Shown here: positions 17,376 to 24,887 of the stretch, piece by piece
Layout of the letters: every line of letters starts with the position of its first letter
How positions within the stretch are numbered: position 1 is the stretch's first letter
Assembly (NCBI GenBank): GCA_964591605.1
Contig: CAZQEN010000073.1
Span: 1-24,887 of the forward strand
Direction: 5' to 3'
Source of the DNA: CAYLLT01 sp964591605
GTDB lineage: Bacteria; Planctomycetota; Phycisphaerae; UBA1845; PWPN01
Length of the DNA: 24,887 nt
Position numbers and translations under genes: made by a program
Notes under the pieces: generated by a model
Told to the model about the DNA's origin: nothing
What the model saw: the letters and a program-made list of their open reading frames with translations, nothing else
Database searches by the model: none

Positions 17376-17379
17376 GATC

Positions 17380-18027
17380 CTATCGTACGCTCCCTCCCGC
17401 CGTCGCGGTAGCATCGGCCTTGCGGTAGATCTGCTCGTCCACCGTCGTGAACGCCGGGGCGGGCGGCAGCCATCGCCGGGCCGACCGATCGTCCACCAGC
17501 AGAAGGCCCCCCGGCTTGAGTGCCGCCGTCACATGATTCATGGCCGCCTGTCCGTCGCTCGTCCGCGTAAGCACGCTGTATGCCACGATCACATCCGCCG
17601 ACACCCCCAGCGGCTCGCGGGCAATGTCCAGTTGGATGCACTGCGACGATGGATAATCGCGCTGGACAGCCGCCAGCACGCGCCGCGAGATATCGATCAC
17701 CACCAGTCGATACGGCGGCCGGATGAGCTCCTGCAGCTCCCCCGGTTCGAGCGAAACGAGCGGCATCCCCGGAATCCGGCGCAGGACCTGGTCCACCACG
17801 CGCGGGAAATTCCGGATCACCCGCTGCAGCTCCGGCGTCCGCTCCGGCACCGCATCGTGAATGAACCGCCGCACCGGCCGCGCCACCCCCCCGGGCCCCA
17901 CCAGCACGATCGTCAGCTCACCCGGCATCTCCGCCAGCAGCCGGGCCAGCCGGCAGAAGATCGGCCAGTGCCGTTTCGGCCATGTCGTCGTCCGGACCGG
18001 ATCGAGCAGGGTAAGAACCTCCCTCAC
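17380..18027 (-). CDS. Class I SAM-dependent methyltransferase-like protein
   Basis: A 215-residue cytoplasmic protein starting at GTG 18027, with no clear ribosome binding site. A Gly-rich strand-loop LVGPGG (about 42-47) could be motif I. An acidic strand end LVVIDIS follows after an unusually long insertion, then LDIAREPL, ADVIVAYSVL and LKPGGLLLVDD, the usual post-motif pattern of class I methyltransferases. The substrate is unknown. It sits between two phosphatase-like genes on the same strand, 38 bases after the histidine-phosphatase-like gene and 4 bases before the CX5R phosphatase, so the three are probably co-transcribed. The family call is moderately strong; the long separation between the Gly loop and the acidic strand is atypical. 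Confidence 0.65.
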   Translation of the reverse strand: MREVLTLLDPVRTTTWPKRHWPIFCRLARLLAEMPGELTIVLVGPGGVARPVRRFIHDAVPERTPELQRVIRNFPRVVDQVLRRIPGMPLVSLEPGELQELIRPPYRLVVIDISRRVLAAVQRDYPSSQCIQLDIAREPLGVSADVIVAYSVLTRTSDGQAAMNHVTAALKPGGLLLVDDRSARRWLPPAPAFTTVDEQIYRKADATATAGGSVR

Positions 18028-18065
18028 AGCGCTAAGACATTACCGATGCCGTCGCCTCCGGGCAA

Positions 18066-18662
18066 TCAATCAAGGCTGCTCGGCCCGCCATACTCGGTCT
18101 TGATGAACCGCGTGGCCCCTTCATCGGGGACGACGGCGATATACATGTCCTGATACCGGCCCGGCGGACGGCCGCTCCCGCCCAGCCGCCGGTAGATCGC
18201 CTCGTTGATGCCCATCGTGCCAAACGACGATCCGACGTTCCCGCAGAACAACACCGTCCCGCCGGCATGATTGGCCAGCATCTCATTGACCAGTTCGTCG
18301 GCCAGAGGCTCGGGATCGATAAGCCGCAGCGGATTGACCAGTTGGACGCTCAGACCCAGCAACTCGGCCAGAGGTTCCACGGTCTGGCGGTTGCGGAGCG
18401 TGTCGGTGCAGTAGATGGCTGTGACTCCCTGTTCCTCCAGGGCGCTTTTGAGCGCCTCGCGACGCTGGAAGCCCTCGTCGTTGAGCGGCACGAATTCGCC
18501 GGGGTCGCGCTCGGCGTGACGGATGATGACGATCGCGGTGGTCGTGCCCGGCGCCGAGTTCAACGGGGCCGTTGAGGACGGCACACAGGTCGCACCGGTG
18601 AACAGGGCGCCGATCACGGGGATCGCCGCCGCGGCCACCCGGGAATGGCTTCGACCTCTCAT
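18066..18662 (-). CDS. Histidine phosphatase superfamily protein with an altered catalytic site
   Basis: A 198-residue protein. The ATG at 18662 has AAGGAG 8 bases upstream. A signal-like N-terminus (about 1-26) suggests export. The catalytic start VIIRHAERD gives Arg48 and His49, LNDEGFQRREAL and IYCTDTLRNRQTVEPLAELL supply the expected following elements including Arg92. The strand that normally ends in the second catalytic His (as in VGHSN) reads TVLFCGNVGSS, with Asn142 in its place. The protein may be a weak or inactive phosphatase, or a binding protein. It is the first of a group with a methyltransferase and a CX5R phosphatase lipoprotein. Superfamily membership is clear; activity is uncertain. 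Confidence 0.8.
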   Translation of the reverse strand: MRGRSHSRVAAAAIPVIGALFTGATCVPSSTAPLNSAPGTTTAIVIIRHAERDPGEFVPLNDEGFQRREALKSALEEQGVTAIYCTDTLRNRQTVEPLAELLGLSVQLVNPLRLIDPEPLADELVNEMLANHAGGTVLFCGNVGSSFGTMGINEAIYRRLGGSGRPPGRYQDMYIAVVPDEGATRFIKTEYGGPSSLD

Positions 18663-18731
18663 AGATTTACTCCTTGGGGTTCTTCATATGCGTCGCCGCC
18701 CGCCCGCGTCGGCGACATCCACCGCGGCAGG

Positions 18732-18760
18732 ATATCACGTCTTCCAGCGGTTGCCGTCAA
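18732..18760 (-). promoter_or_regulatory. Weak promoter candidate for the histidine-phosphatase gene group
   Basis: On the minus strand TTGACG (18760-18755), overlapping the stop codon of the upstream hydrolase, is followed by 17 bases and TGATAT (18737-18732). The -35 is good but the -10 matches only three positions, so this is tentative. Confidence 0.22.
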
Positions 18761-20811
18761 TCCCGCCGGTCGTCGTCGGGCCAGAACGCATGGCCCGCCG
18801 CCGATCTCAACATCGCGTCGGTGTCCTCGTCCAGCACCAATCGCTGGCGCCCAAGCTCGACCACCGCCTCCCGGACGCGCGACACATAGGCCGTGCGCGT
18901 CGGATAACGTTCGAGAACGCTCCATCGGGGATCTCCCGCTGCCTCCCGCGCCGCGCCGTCCGCCGCCAGCATCCAGCACGAGCCCTCCCACCGCGTCAGC
19001 ATGGCGCCCGCCCCGCACGCCTCGCTGCGAAGATTCCAGCCGACGAACGTGCCCAAAGGCACGCGCACATCAGGAAGACGAATCCCGGCCCGTTCGTTGC
19101 CGTCCGCGTCAACCGCGGGGACCAGCGTACGATACGCCGGTCCGACCCGTGGTGGAAGGTGATCGGCGATACCGTGCGACTTCCAGCGCGGACCCGGATC
19201 CAGGCGAAGCGGCGCATAGCACGATTCCGGCACGTCCACGCCGGGAATCGCGGGAAACGTCCGCCGGTACGCCGCGACATCGACCAGCGTGCCGTCCGCA
19301 ATCCGCGGGTAGCGGCTTTCCGGCGGCTCCTCCCCGGTCGTCACCCAGCGATCCAGCGCCACCAGCAGGCTCCGGAGCAGCGGCTGGTAGTTCAGCGTGT
19401 TCACCGGGTGGCGCCCGCAGGGCAGCTTCTGAGGCGTGAAGAACAGATGCTGCCCCCCGGCGATGTGATAGAGCCGTACATTCGGATCGAGCCTCACGTC
19501 TTCACGCCCCTCAACATCCGTGTGCAGCAGAGACACCCCGCGCCCCCAGTACTCTGTGGAGGTACTGGTGATGAACAGCTTCGGCACGTGCCCGGCGTCT
19601 CGTGCACGCTGCAGCCAGTCGCCCTCCTCGCCGCTCAACGGGTCCCGCTGCCGCGCCGTGCCGAAAGGAAACGTGTCGATCGGATAGAGCTGCTCTTCGT
19701 GCGGGCTGGGATGACGGGTGATCTGGGCGAAACGGCTGTTGACCGCCGTGCGCCCGGCCCCCGCCACGTGGCTCAGCGCCGCGTCAAAGACCATTCGGTC
19801 GTCCTCATCGCTATTGAAGCCCTGGAACAGAAAATCATGAATCACCCGGCCCGACTGCGAGATGCCGAACACGTAGGCGCGGTCGATGGCCGCGAAAATC
19901 GGATTGCCGCGGTCTCCTGCGTCCCGCCGTTCATAGCGAAAGAACGAGACCGCGTCGCGGATGCCGACCAGGCCCAGTCCTGAGACCCTCGGATCACGGC
20001 TCGTGTAAACCAGCTCATACAGCCAGCCCGGGCGGAAGCCCTCGCGAAGATAGAGCCAGGCGGCGTCGGGTATCACGCGACCATCCGCCCAGCGCGCAAA
20101 GCTCCACTCATCACGCACAACCTCCTGCGCCGGCGCCGCGCGGGATACACGCGCGGTGAGCACAGCGGCCCCCTGATCCAGCGTCACCGCCGGATACACC
20201 CGCGTGTTTCCCCAGCAGAGCGGCTGGCTGACCACCCGCTCGCTCACGCAGATCTCCGAGTAGATCTTCCCCGTGATCGCCCGCCCCGCCTCCGTCGCAA
20301 TCGGCAGTTCGATCTGCAGCCGGTTGTTGCCGGGCAGCACGTCGCCGTTCCACCCGGTCCAGAGGATCGTGTAGCCCTGCCGCATCAGAAAACCATTGCC
20401 CGCGTCGCCCCGCGTGCTCGGATCATTGCTGCGGGCGCCGTTAAAGGCAGCGATCGCCAGTTTATCCCCCCGGTTGTTCACATCATAGAGGAGTCGTCGA
20501 TTGCCCTTCGCCGGGTCCATCGGCCGCAGGAGGTAAAAGTCCGACTCGAACGAGACCTTCCCCTCCGGCGTCCGCGGCGCCAGCTCAATGTCGACAACCG
20601 ATCGGTTGGCCGGGTGATGCGGATCGACTGCGAAATGCAGTCGGCCGGCCAGCTTTTCGTACGCCCCGACCCCCTCGAACGGATGTGCGTCCGCAAACGG
20701 CTCTCGCCGCAGGATCTCGACTCGGACCACCTCGCCCGCAGCGCGCGGCGAAGCAGCTCCGCCGATCAGGCCGAGCAGAACACAGACCCTCGTCGAACGG
20801 ATCCCGTTCAT
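18757..20811 (-). CDS. Exported alpha/beta hydrolase domain protein
   Basis: A 684-residue protein from the ATG at 20811, preceded by GGGAGGG; the upstream in-frame extension runs back into the previous gene and lacks a signal. The N-terminus (MNGIRSTRVCVLLGLIGG to RAAG) is a signal peptide. The sequence matches the large 'alpha/beta hydrolase domain' family of exported proteins: YDVNNRGDK, GYTILWTGWNGD, the nucleophile elbow GISQSG (316-321, Ser near 318-320) and a late His in AGGQHLF (His455). These features suggest an esterase or related serine hydrolase; the substrate is unknown. It follows the FG-GAP gene by 37 bases on the same strand, so the two are probably co-expressed. Length is typical for the family. 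Confidence 0.85.
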   Translation of the reverse strand: MNGIRSTRVCVLLGLIGGAASPRAAGEVVRVEILRREPFADAHPFEGVGAYEKLAGRLHFAVDPHHPANRSVVDIELAPRTPEGKVSFESDFYLLRPMDPAKGNRRLLYDVNNRGDKLAIAAFNGARSNDPSTRGDAGNGFLMRQGYTILWTGWNGDVLPGNNRLQIELPIATEAGRAITGKIYSEICVSERVVSQPLCWGNTRVYPAVTLDQGAAVLTARVSRAAPAQEVVRDEWSFARWADGRVIPDAAWLYLREGFRPGWLYELVYTSRDPRVSGLGLVGIRDAVSFFRYERRDAGDRGNPIFAAIDRAYVFGISQSGRVIHDFLFQGFNSDEDDRMVFDAALSHVAGAGRTAVNSRFAQITRHPSPHEEQLYPIDTFPFGTARQRDPLSGEEGDWLQRARDAGHVPKLFITSTSTEYWGRGVSLLHTDVEGREDVRLDPNVRLYHIAGGQHLFFTPQKLPCGRHPVNTLNYQPLLRSLLVALDRWVTTGEEPPESRYPRIADGTLVDVAAYRRTFPAIPGVDVPESCYAPLRLDPGPRWKSHGIADHLPPRVGPAYRTLVPAVDADGNERAGIRLPDVRVPLGTFVGWNLRSEACGAGAMLTRWEGSCWMLAADGAAREAAGDPRWSVLERYPTRTAYVSRVREAVVELGRQRLVLDEDTDAMLRSAAGHAFWPDDDRRD

Positions 20812-20848
20812 GAACCGACGTCCCTCCCGCCGCGCCTCACGCAGAAGC

Positions 20849-23206
20849 TTATCGCTTCGATTTTCGCTGGGCGGGCCCGGCCGTGACCAGGGGAGACGTA
20901 TTGTGCAGTTGATCTTCGATGTAATCACGCTCGTAGAAGCGCAGACCGCTCCCTCCGTGACCCTGCCCGGTGAGAATGTCCAGGTCGCCGTCGCCGTTCC
21001 AGTCGATCACGTCCGCGCCCGAGACCAACTGGACGCTGAAATCCCGGACGAGCACCACCCCCTCGCCCGCCGCGAACCGCGGCTCCTCACCCGCTTTCCC
21101 GCTGCCGATGTTCCGGTAGAACCGCACGTCGACCTCGAACCAGCACGCGATGAGATCCTGTTTCCCGTCGCCGTCCCAGTCGACGATCTCGCCCAGGTTG
21201 GGTCGAACGTAATCGACCGGCTGGCCCCCGAAGAGAATGGGCCTGCCCGCGGCAAACCGCGGCTGATCATCCGTCCCGACGTTGCGGTAAAAGAGATAGC
21301 CCGACGTCTTCTTGTACTCCTGATCCGCAAGGATCAGATCTTTCTTCCCGTCGCGATCCCAGTCGCCGACGGCCACGCTCGTCCGTCCACCCGCCCCGCG
21401 GATCGGTTGCCCGTCCGCCTCGACCGGGAGACCGGGACCCAGCCTGGGCCGCTCGTCCGTCCCGACATTCAGATACACCAGCACCGCCCCGCCGCCGTCC
21501 GCTACGACGAAGTCCTTCTTGCCATCGTTATTCCAGTCGACGACGTCCGGCCGGAGATGCCCCCCTTCCGCGTAGCGCTGCAGAATCTGGCCTGCGGCGA
21601 GCACCTTGCGACCGGGAGCAAACACCGGAAAGCGGTTCCCCGTCTCGTTGAGAAACAACCAGAGAAACCCGTCCGTGTCGCCCGCGATCAGGTCGGTGTG
21701 ATGGTCGTTGTTCCAGTCGACGCCGCGCACGGCGTTCTGCCGCACCGCATCGCAGATCTGGAACCTCTCGGTGAAGGGCGAGCCGTGCTCGGCATCCCGC
21801 GCTTCGAATCGCGGCGCCCGCCCAGTTCCCACATTCTGAAACAGTCCGCCGTAGTAACGCGGCCGGCTCGCCTGCTTGAGGGGTGTGCGTTCCCAGAATC
21901 GGCCGGCCACAAAATCAAGCTTTCCGTCGCCGTCGAAATCCGCCACGTGCACACCGGTGTGCGCGTCTCCGATCTTGTACGGCTCCGCGTACGCCACAAC
22001 CTCCATGTTCGACGCGGTGAACTTCGGCTCCCGGCGTGTGCCCACGTTCCGCAGAAGCCGCACTGGCCCCGCCCCTTCCGTCGCGAAGAGGTCGAGATCG
22101 CCATCCCCATCCATGTCCGCCGCCTGCACCTGGGCCGGTGCGAACGGAAACTCCTTTCCGTCAAGCAGGATCGGAGCGGATTCCTCCAGTTTCATGCGGG
22201 GAATGTCGCGTTCGTCGCCGACGTTGCGATGAAACCGCGGCGCCGGATATCCCGCGAGCAGCACATCCTTCCTGCCGTCGCCGTCCCAGTCCACCATCGT
22301 GACGGCCACAAACCGTCCCCCGAGCGTGGTCCCGCCGGCCGTCTGCAGCGAACCGCGTTCCTGAAACCTGAGCTCCCCGCCCGGCGCGGTCACGTTCTCG
22401 TAGATCAGAATCTGGCCGGCCTTCGGCCCGTCGCCCATGCTGCAGAACAGATCGGCGTCGCCGTCATCGTCCCAGTCGTTCAGCGTGATCGCCATCCAGC
22501 CGCGCCCGCCATCGGGGTAGGTGGGGGCCGCGAACACCTGGCCGCCGGACGTCAACCGGCCGCGCTCGACCATCCGGTTCTGCCCGACGTTCTCATAGCA
22601 GGAGATGAACGGCTCGACGCCCCCCTTGAACAGATCGAGGTCGCCGTCGCCGTCGAAATCGCAGAAGCAGTCGAATCTGCTGGCATTGATCTCCCGCCGG
22701 CCGTAACCCTCGCGGAAGAAATCGCCGTCTCCCACGAGCCCCGGATATCGCTCCGGCCGCCCGAGTTTTGACTCGACCGTGTCAAAGTAGACCGCATACT
22801 CGGTGCACTTCTCGTCGGGAACCACAAAGTGCAGCGTCACCCGGCTCGTTCCGAAATACTTCTCCACCCGATGCGGCAGTCGAAATCGCTCGTTTCCTGG
22901 CCTCGAAGCATCAAACACCAGAGGCTCCGAAGGCTGGGCGTACGCCGCCACTTCGACCGTGTGCTCATCGAATTGTCCGGACTCGCTCAGCCCGCGCAGG
23001 GCCTGCGGAAAATCGAAGTCCACCCTCGCCGGCGAGTTCGACCGCGCCCGCCCGCGCGGATCGACCTTCAGGCACACCCGATACCGCTGCGCCGATGTCC
23101 ACTTCAGATCATCCGCCCGCGCCGCACCGATCCAGGTGAAGCCCATCAGCAGCCACAGGCCGATCCATGCCCCACGCCATCGTCTGAGGTTTCGCCCGGT
23201 AGTCAT
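20849..23206 (-). CDS. Secreted FG-GAP/VCBS repeat protein (ten acidic repeats)
   Basis: A 785-residue protein. The ATG at 23206 is chosen because GGAG lies six bases upstream; the ATG at 23212 is too close to it. A signal peptide ends near GAARA (residue 31). Residues 32-180 form a domain I do not recognise, rich in beta-type sequence. Residues about 183-747 contain ten FG-GAP/VCBS-type calcium loops such as DFDGDGDLDLF, DWDGDGRKDVLLAG, DWNNDGKKDFVVAD and DWNGDGDLDILTG, spaced along repeated YENVG/FYRNVGT blades, as in integrin-like beta-propellers. Such proteins bind ligands or polymers on the cell surface and need calcium. It is the first gene of the minus-strand run and is divergent from the glycosidase-like gene at 23407. 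Family assignment is firm; ligand unknown. Confidence 0.9.
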   Translation of the reverse strand: MTTGRNLRRWRGAWIGLWLLMGFTWIGAARADDLKWTSAQRYRVCLKVDPRGRARSNSPARVDFDFPQALRGLSESGQFDEHTVEVAAYAQPSEPLVFDASRPGNERFRLPHRVEKYFGTSRVTLHFVVPDEKCTEYAVYFDTVESKLGRPERYPGLVGDGDFFREGYGRREINASRFDCFCDFDGDGDLDLFKGGVEPFISCYENVGQNRMVERGRLTSGGQVFAAPTYPDGGRGWMAITLNDWDDDGDADLFCSMGDGPKAGQILIYENVTAPGGELRFQERGSLQTAGGTTLGGRFVAVTMVDWDGDGRKDVLLAGYPAPRFHRNVGDERDIPRMKLEESAPILLDGKEFPFAPAQVQAADMDGDGDLDLFATEGAGPVRLLRNVGTRREPKFTASNMEVVAYAEPYKIGDAHTGVHVADFDGDGKLDFVAGRFWERTPLKQASRPRYYGGLFQNVGTGRAPRFEARDAEHGSPFTERFQICDAVRQNAVRGVDWNNDHHTDLIAGDTDGFLWLFLNETGNRFPVFAPGRKVLAAGQILQRYAEGGHLRPDVVDWNNDGKKDFVVADGGGAVLVYLNVGTDERPRLGPGLPVEADGQPIRGAGGRTSVAVGDWDRDGKKDLILADQEYKKTSGYLFYRNVGTDDQPRFAAGRPILFGGQPVDYVRPNLGEIVDWDGDGKQDLIACWFEVDVRFYRNIGSGKAGEEPRFAAGEGVVLVRDFSVQLVSGADVIDWNGDGDLDILTGQGHGGSGLRFYERDYIEDQLHNTSPLVTAGPAQRKSKR

Positions 23207-23406
23207 GCTCATCTCCGCGGGATTGCCACCACGCGGGCGCATCGTATCCGGCCACCCGGGGCAAGCCAATCTGCCCCCCCAAGACCGGCAGGCGGCAAGC
23301 CCACAACGGCGCTTTCCCCCCGCCGCGGATGTTCATACACTGGCTTCCCGCCGCCCATCGTCGGGCCGCAGCCGTGCCGCGTCCGACCTCCGGAGGATAC
23401 GATGCC
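23207..23406. other. Divergent intergenic region between the FG-GAP and glycosidase-like genes
   Basis: A 200-bp GC-rich control region shared by two divergent genes. It contains a weak minus-strand promoter (23241-23269) overlapped by an inverted repeat GGGGCA/TGCCCC (23258-23263 with 23272-23277), and the plus-strand ribosome binding site GGAGG near 23392. No plus-strand promoter was identified with confidence. Confidence 0.5.
23241..23269 (-). promoter_or_regulatory. Weak promoter candidate for the FG-GAP gene
   Basis: On the minus strand TTGGCT (23269-23264), 17 bases and TACGAT (23246-23241) give four of six matches each. The predicted start is about 28 bases before the ATG at 23206. 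The inverted repeat GGGGCA/TGCCCC straddles the -35 and might be an operator. Confidence 0.28.
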
Positions 23407-24887
23407 ATGAGACCACATCGCTGGTGTGCCTGTATTTGCGCCGTACTTGTTCCCCTCTCTGCACGCGGAGCCGAGATGAAACTGCACATCGACAAGGAAA
23501 CCATCAGCGGACCGGAGAGCCCGGCCGTGCGAGATGCCTGGCTCGCCGAGATGAAGCGCTGGCGCGACGACCACCGCGCGCACATCAGGTACGACGGCGC
23601 CGAGTATGCCCGCCCGGAGCTGCTCTGGACGCAGCGCAGCTTCGTGCAGCCGCAGATGATGTGTGAGGAACGCTACTTCTACGATCCCGTGGCCGGCCGC
23701 TATACCGTCGATCGCTATCTCGACGACGTCGAGAAACGCTACGGCGGGATCGACGCCATCCTCATCTGGCCCGTCTATCCCAACATCGGCATCGACAACC
23801 GCAATCAGCACGACCTCCTGCGCGACATGCCCGACGGCATTCCGGGCCTGCGCAGGATGATCGACGACTTCCACCGCCGCCAGGTGAAGGTCTTCTTCCC
23901 GGTCATGCCGTGGGACTCGGGCGCGCGGCCCGAAGGGGCCACGCTGTGGGACGCGGCCACCCGCCTCATGAAGGAGATCGGCGCCGACGGCATCAACGGC
24001 GACACCATGGCCGGCCTGCCCCGCGAGTATCGCGATGCCTCCGATCGCGGCGGCCACATCCTCGCCCTCGAGCCCGAACTGCACTTGGGCGAAGACCCCA
24101 TGATCGCCTGGAACAATCTGACCTGGGGATACTGGAAGTACGAACCAGTGCCCGTGGTCAGCAAATACAAGTGGATCGAGCCGCGCCACATGGTCAACGT
24201 GTGCGAACGCTGGGCCCGCGACCGCACCGACGGCCTGCAGTCCGCGTTCTTCAACGGCGTCGGCTATGAGAGCTGGGAGAACGTCTGGAGCATCTGGAAC
24301 CAGTTCACGCCACGCGACGCCGAGGCCCTGCGCCGCATCCGCACCCTCTACCACGGCGTGGCCGACCTGCTGGCCAGCGCCGATTGGGAGCCACACGTGC
24401 CAACGCTGCAGAAGGGCGTCTATGCGAGCCGCTTTCCCGGCCAAGATCGCACGCTCTGGCTGCTCGTCAACCGCACCGACAAGGACATCCAGGGCGCTCA
24501 GCTCAAGGTCAAGGGCGGCGGGCGGGTCTACGACGTGTGGACCGGCGCGTCCATCGGCGACAACACCGCGCGGGTGCCGGGCCAGGAAACCACGCTGAAC
24601 TTCGAGATCCAGGCCCACGGCTACGGCGCCATCCTGCAGGTCGCGCATGACGCGCCCGATGAGAAACTCAGCGCGCTGCTCTCACGCATGGCGGAATTAT
24701 CGAAGACGCGTCTGAGCAGCCTGTCCGCCGAATGGAAGCCGCTCCCGCAGAAGATGGTCGATATCCCCCCGACCCGCCCGGCCGCCGAGGCCCCCGAGGG
24801 CATGGTCTCGATTCCCGCGGCCAGGTACCGCTTCAAGGTCTCAGGCGTCGAGATCGAAGGCAAAGACGAGCCCGGCGTCGACGTGCA
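23407..24887 (+). CDS. Exported glycosidase-like TIM barrel protein with the start of a SUMF1/FGE-like domain (3' end outside window)
   Basis: The frame is open to the right edge; 493 complete codons are visible. GGAGG precedes the ATG at 23407 by about 10 bases, and an ATG five bases earlier runs into a stop after two codons. A signal peptide (MRPHRWCACICAVLVPLS to RGA) is followed by a barrel-type sequence: IDAILIWPVYPNIGIDN, VKVFFPVMPWDSG, then IGADGINGDTM (Asp194, Asp199), reminiscent of the strand-4 acidic region of retaining alpha-glycosidase-like barrels. Later segments (GVYASRFPGQDRTLWLLVNR, ANFEIQAHGYG-like; here LNFEIQAHGYGAI) look like the C-terminal beta-sandwich of such enzymes. 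From about residue 466 the text GMVSIPAARYRF begins a SUMF1/formylglycine-generating-enzyme-like domain, cut by the window edge. A bifunctional or regulatory fusion is inferred. Confidence 0.75.
   Translation, partial: MRPHRWCACICAVLVPLSARGAEMKLHIDKETISGPESPAVRDAWLAEMKRWRDDHRAHIRYDGAEYARPELLWTQRSFVQPQMMCEERYFYDPVAGRYTVDRYLDDVEKRYGGIDAILIWPVYPNIGIDNRNQHDLLRDMPDGIPGLRRMIDDFHRRQVKVFFPVMPWDSGARPEGATLWDAATRLMKEIGADGINGDTMAGLPREYRDASDRGGHILALEPELHLGEDPMIAWNNLTWGYWKYEPVPVVSKYKWIEPRHMVNVCERWARDRTDGLQSAFFNGVGYESWENVWSIWNQFTPRDAEALRRIRTLYHGVADLLASADWEPHVPTLQKGVYASRFPGQDRTLWLLVNRTDKDIQGAQLKVKGGGRVYDVWTGASIGDNTARVPGQETTLNFEIQAHGYGAILQVAHDAPDEKLSALLSRMAELSKTRLSSLSAEWKPLPQKMVDIPPTRPAAEAPEGMVSIPAARYRFKVSGVEIEGKDEPGVDV

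Overview
The window is high-GC DNA that looks like a planctomycete of the Phycisphaerae type. The evidence is the gene content: secreted proteins ending in dockerin-like EF-hand pairs, GACC-type cysteine motifs, Tat-exported Gfo/Idh/MocA oxidoreductases, xylose-isomerase-like TIM barrels, an FG-GAP propeller protein and a glycosidase-like protein running into a SUMF1-like domain. The assignment rests on family knowledge, not on a marker gene. No rRNA, tRNA, CRISPR array, transposase or phage gene was recognised.

Layout. (1) 2-229 (+): the 3' end of a protein ending in an EF-hand pair. (2) 512-5020 (+): a compact four-gene sugar module, consisting of a cytoplasmic TIM-barrel isomerase/epimerase, a Tat-exported isomerase-like protein interrupted by a 100-N assembly gap inside a 102-bp in-frame tandem repeat, a Tat-exported Gfo/Idh/MocA oxidoreductase and a cytoplasmic Gfo/Idh/MocA oxidoreductase. 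(3) 5039-14599 (-): the most striking part, six consecutive paralogous genes for secreted, cysteine-rich proteins with a C-terminal EF-hand pair. In transcription order they run long-short-short-long-short-short, as if a three-gene unit had been duplicated. A good sigma70-type promoter preceded by an inverted repeat lies upstream of the first gene. (4) 14958-18662 (-): a TPR lipoprotein, a CX5R phosphatase lipoprotein, a methyltransferase-like protein and a histidine-phosphatase-like protein lacking its second catalytic His. (5) 18757-23206 (-): an alpha/beta hydrolase and a ten-repeat FG-GAP/VCBS protein. (6) 23407 to the right edge (+): a divergent, incomplete gene with a glycosidase-like TIM barrel and the start of a SUMF1/FGE-like domain.

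Working picture (inference): most of the window is devoted to exported proteins for handling carbohydrates or other biopolymers. The plus-strand module would oxidise and isomerise sugars on both sides of the membrane. The six-gene array would supply a set of related envelope or extracellular proteins, possibly carbohydrate-binding, that share one Ca-binding C-terminal module. The array is the best candidate for an undescribed system. Its common core carries a recurring cysteine signature (a Pro-x-x-Cys segment followed by PC[HN]C and a DG..W motif) that I do not recognise as a named domain.
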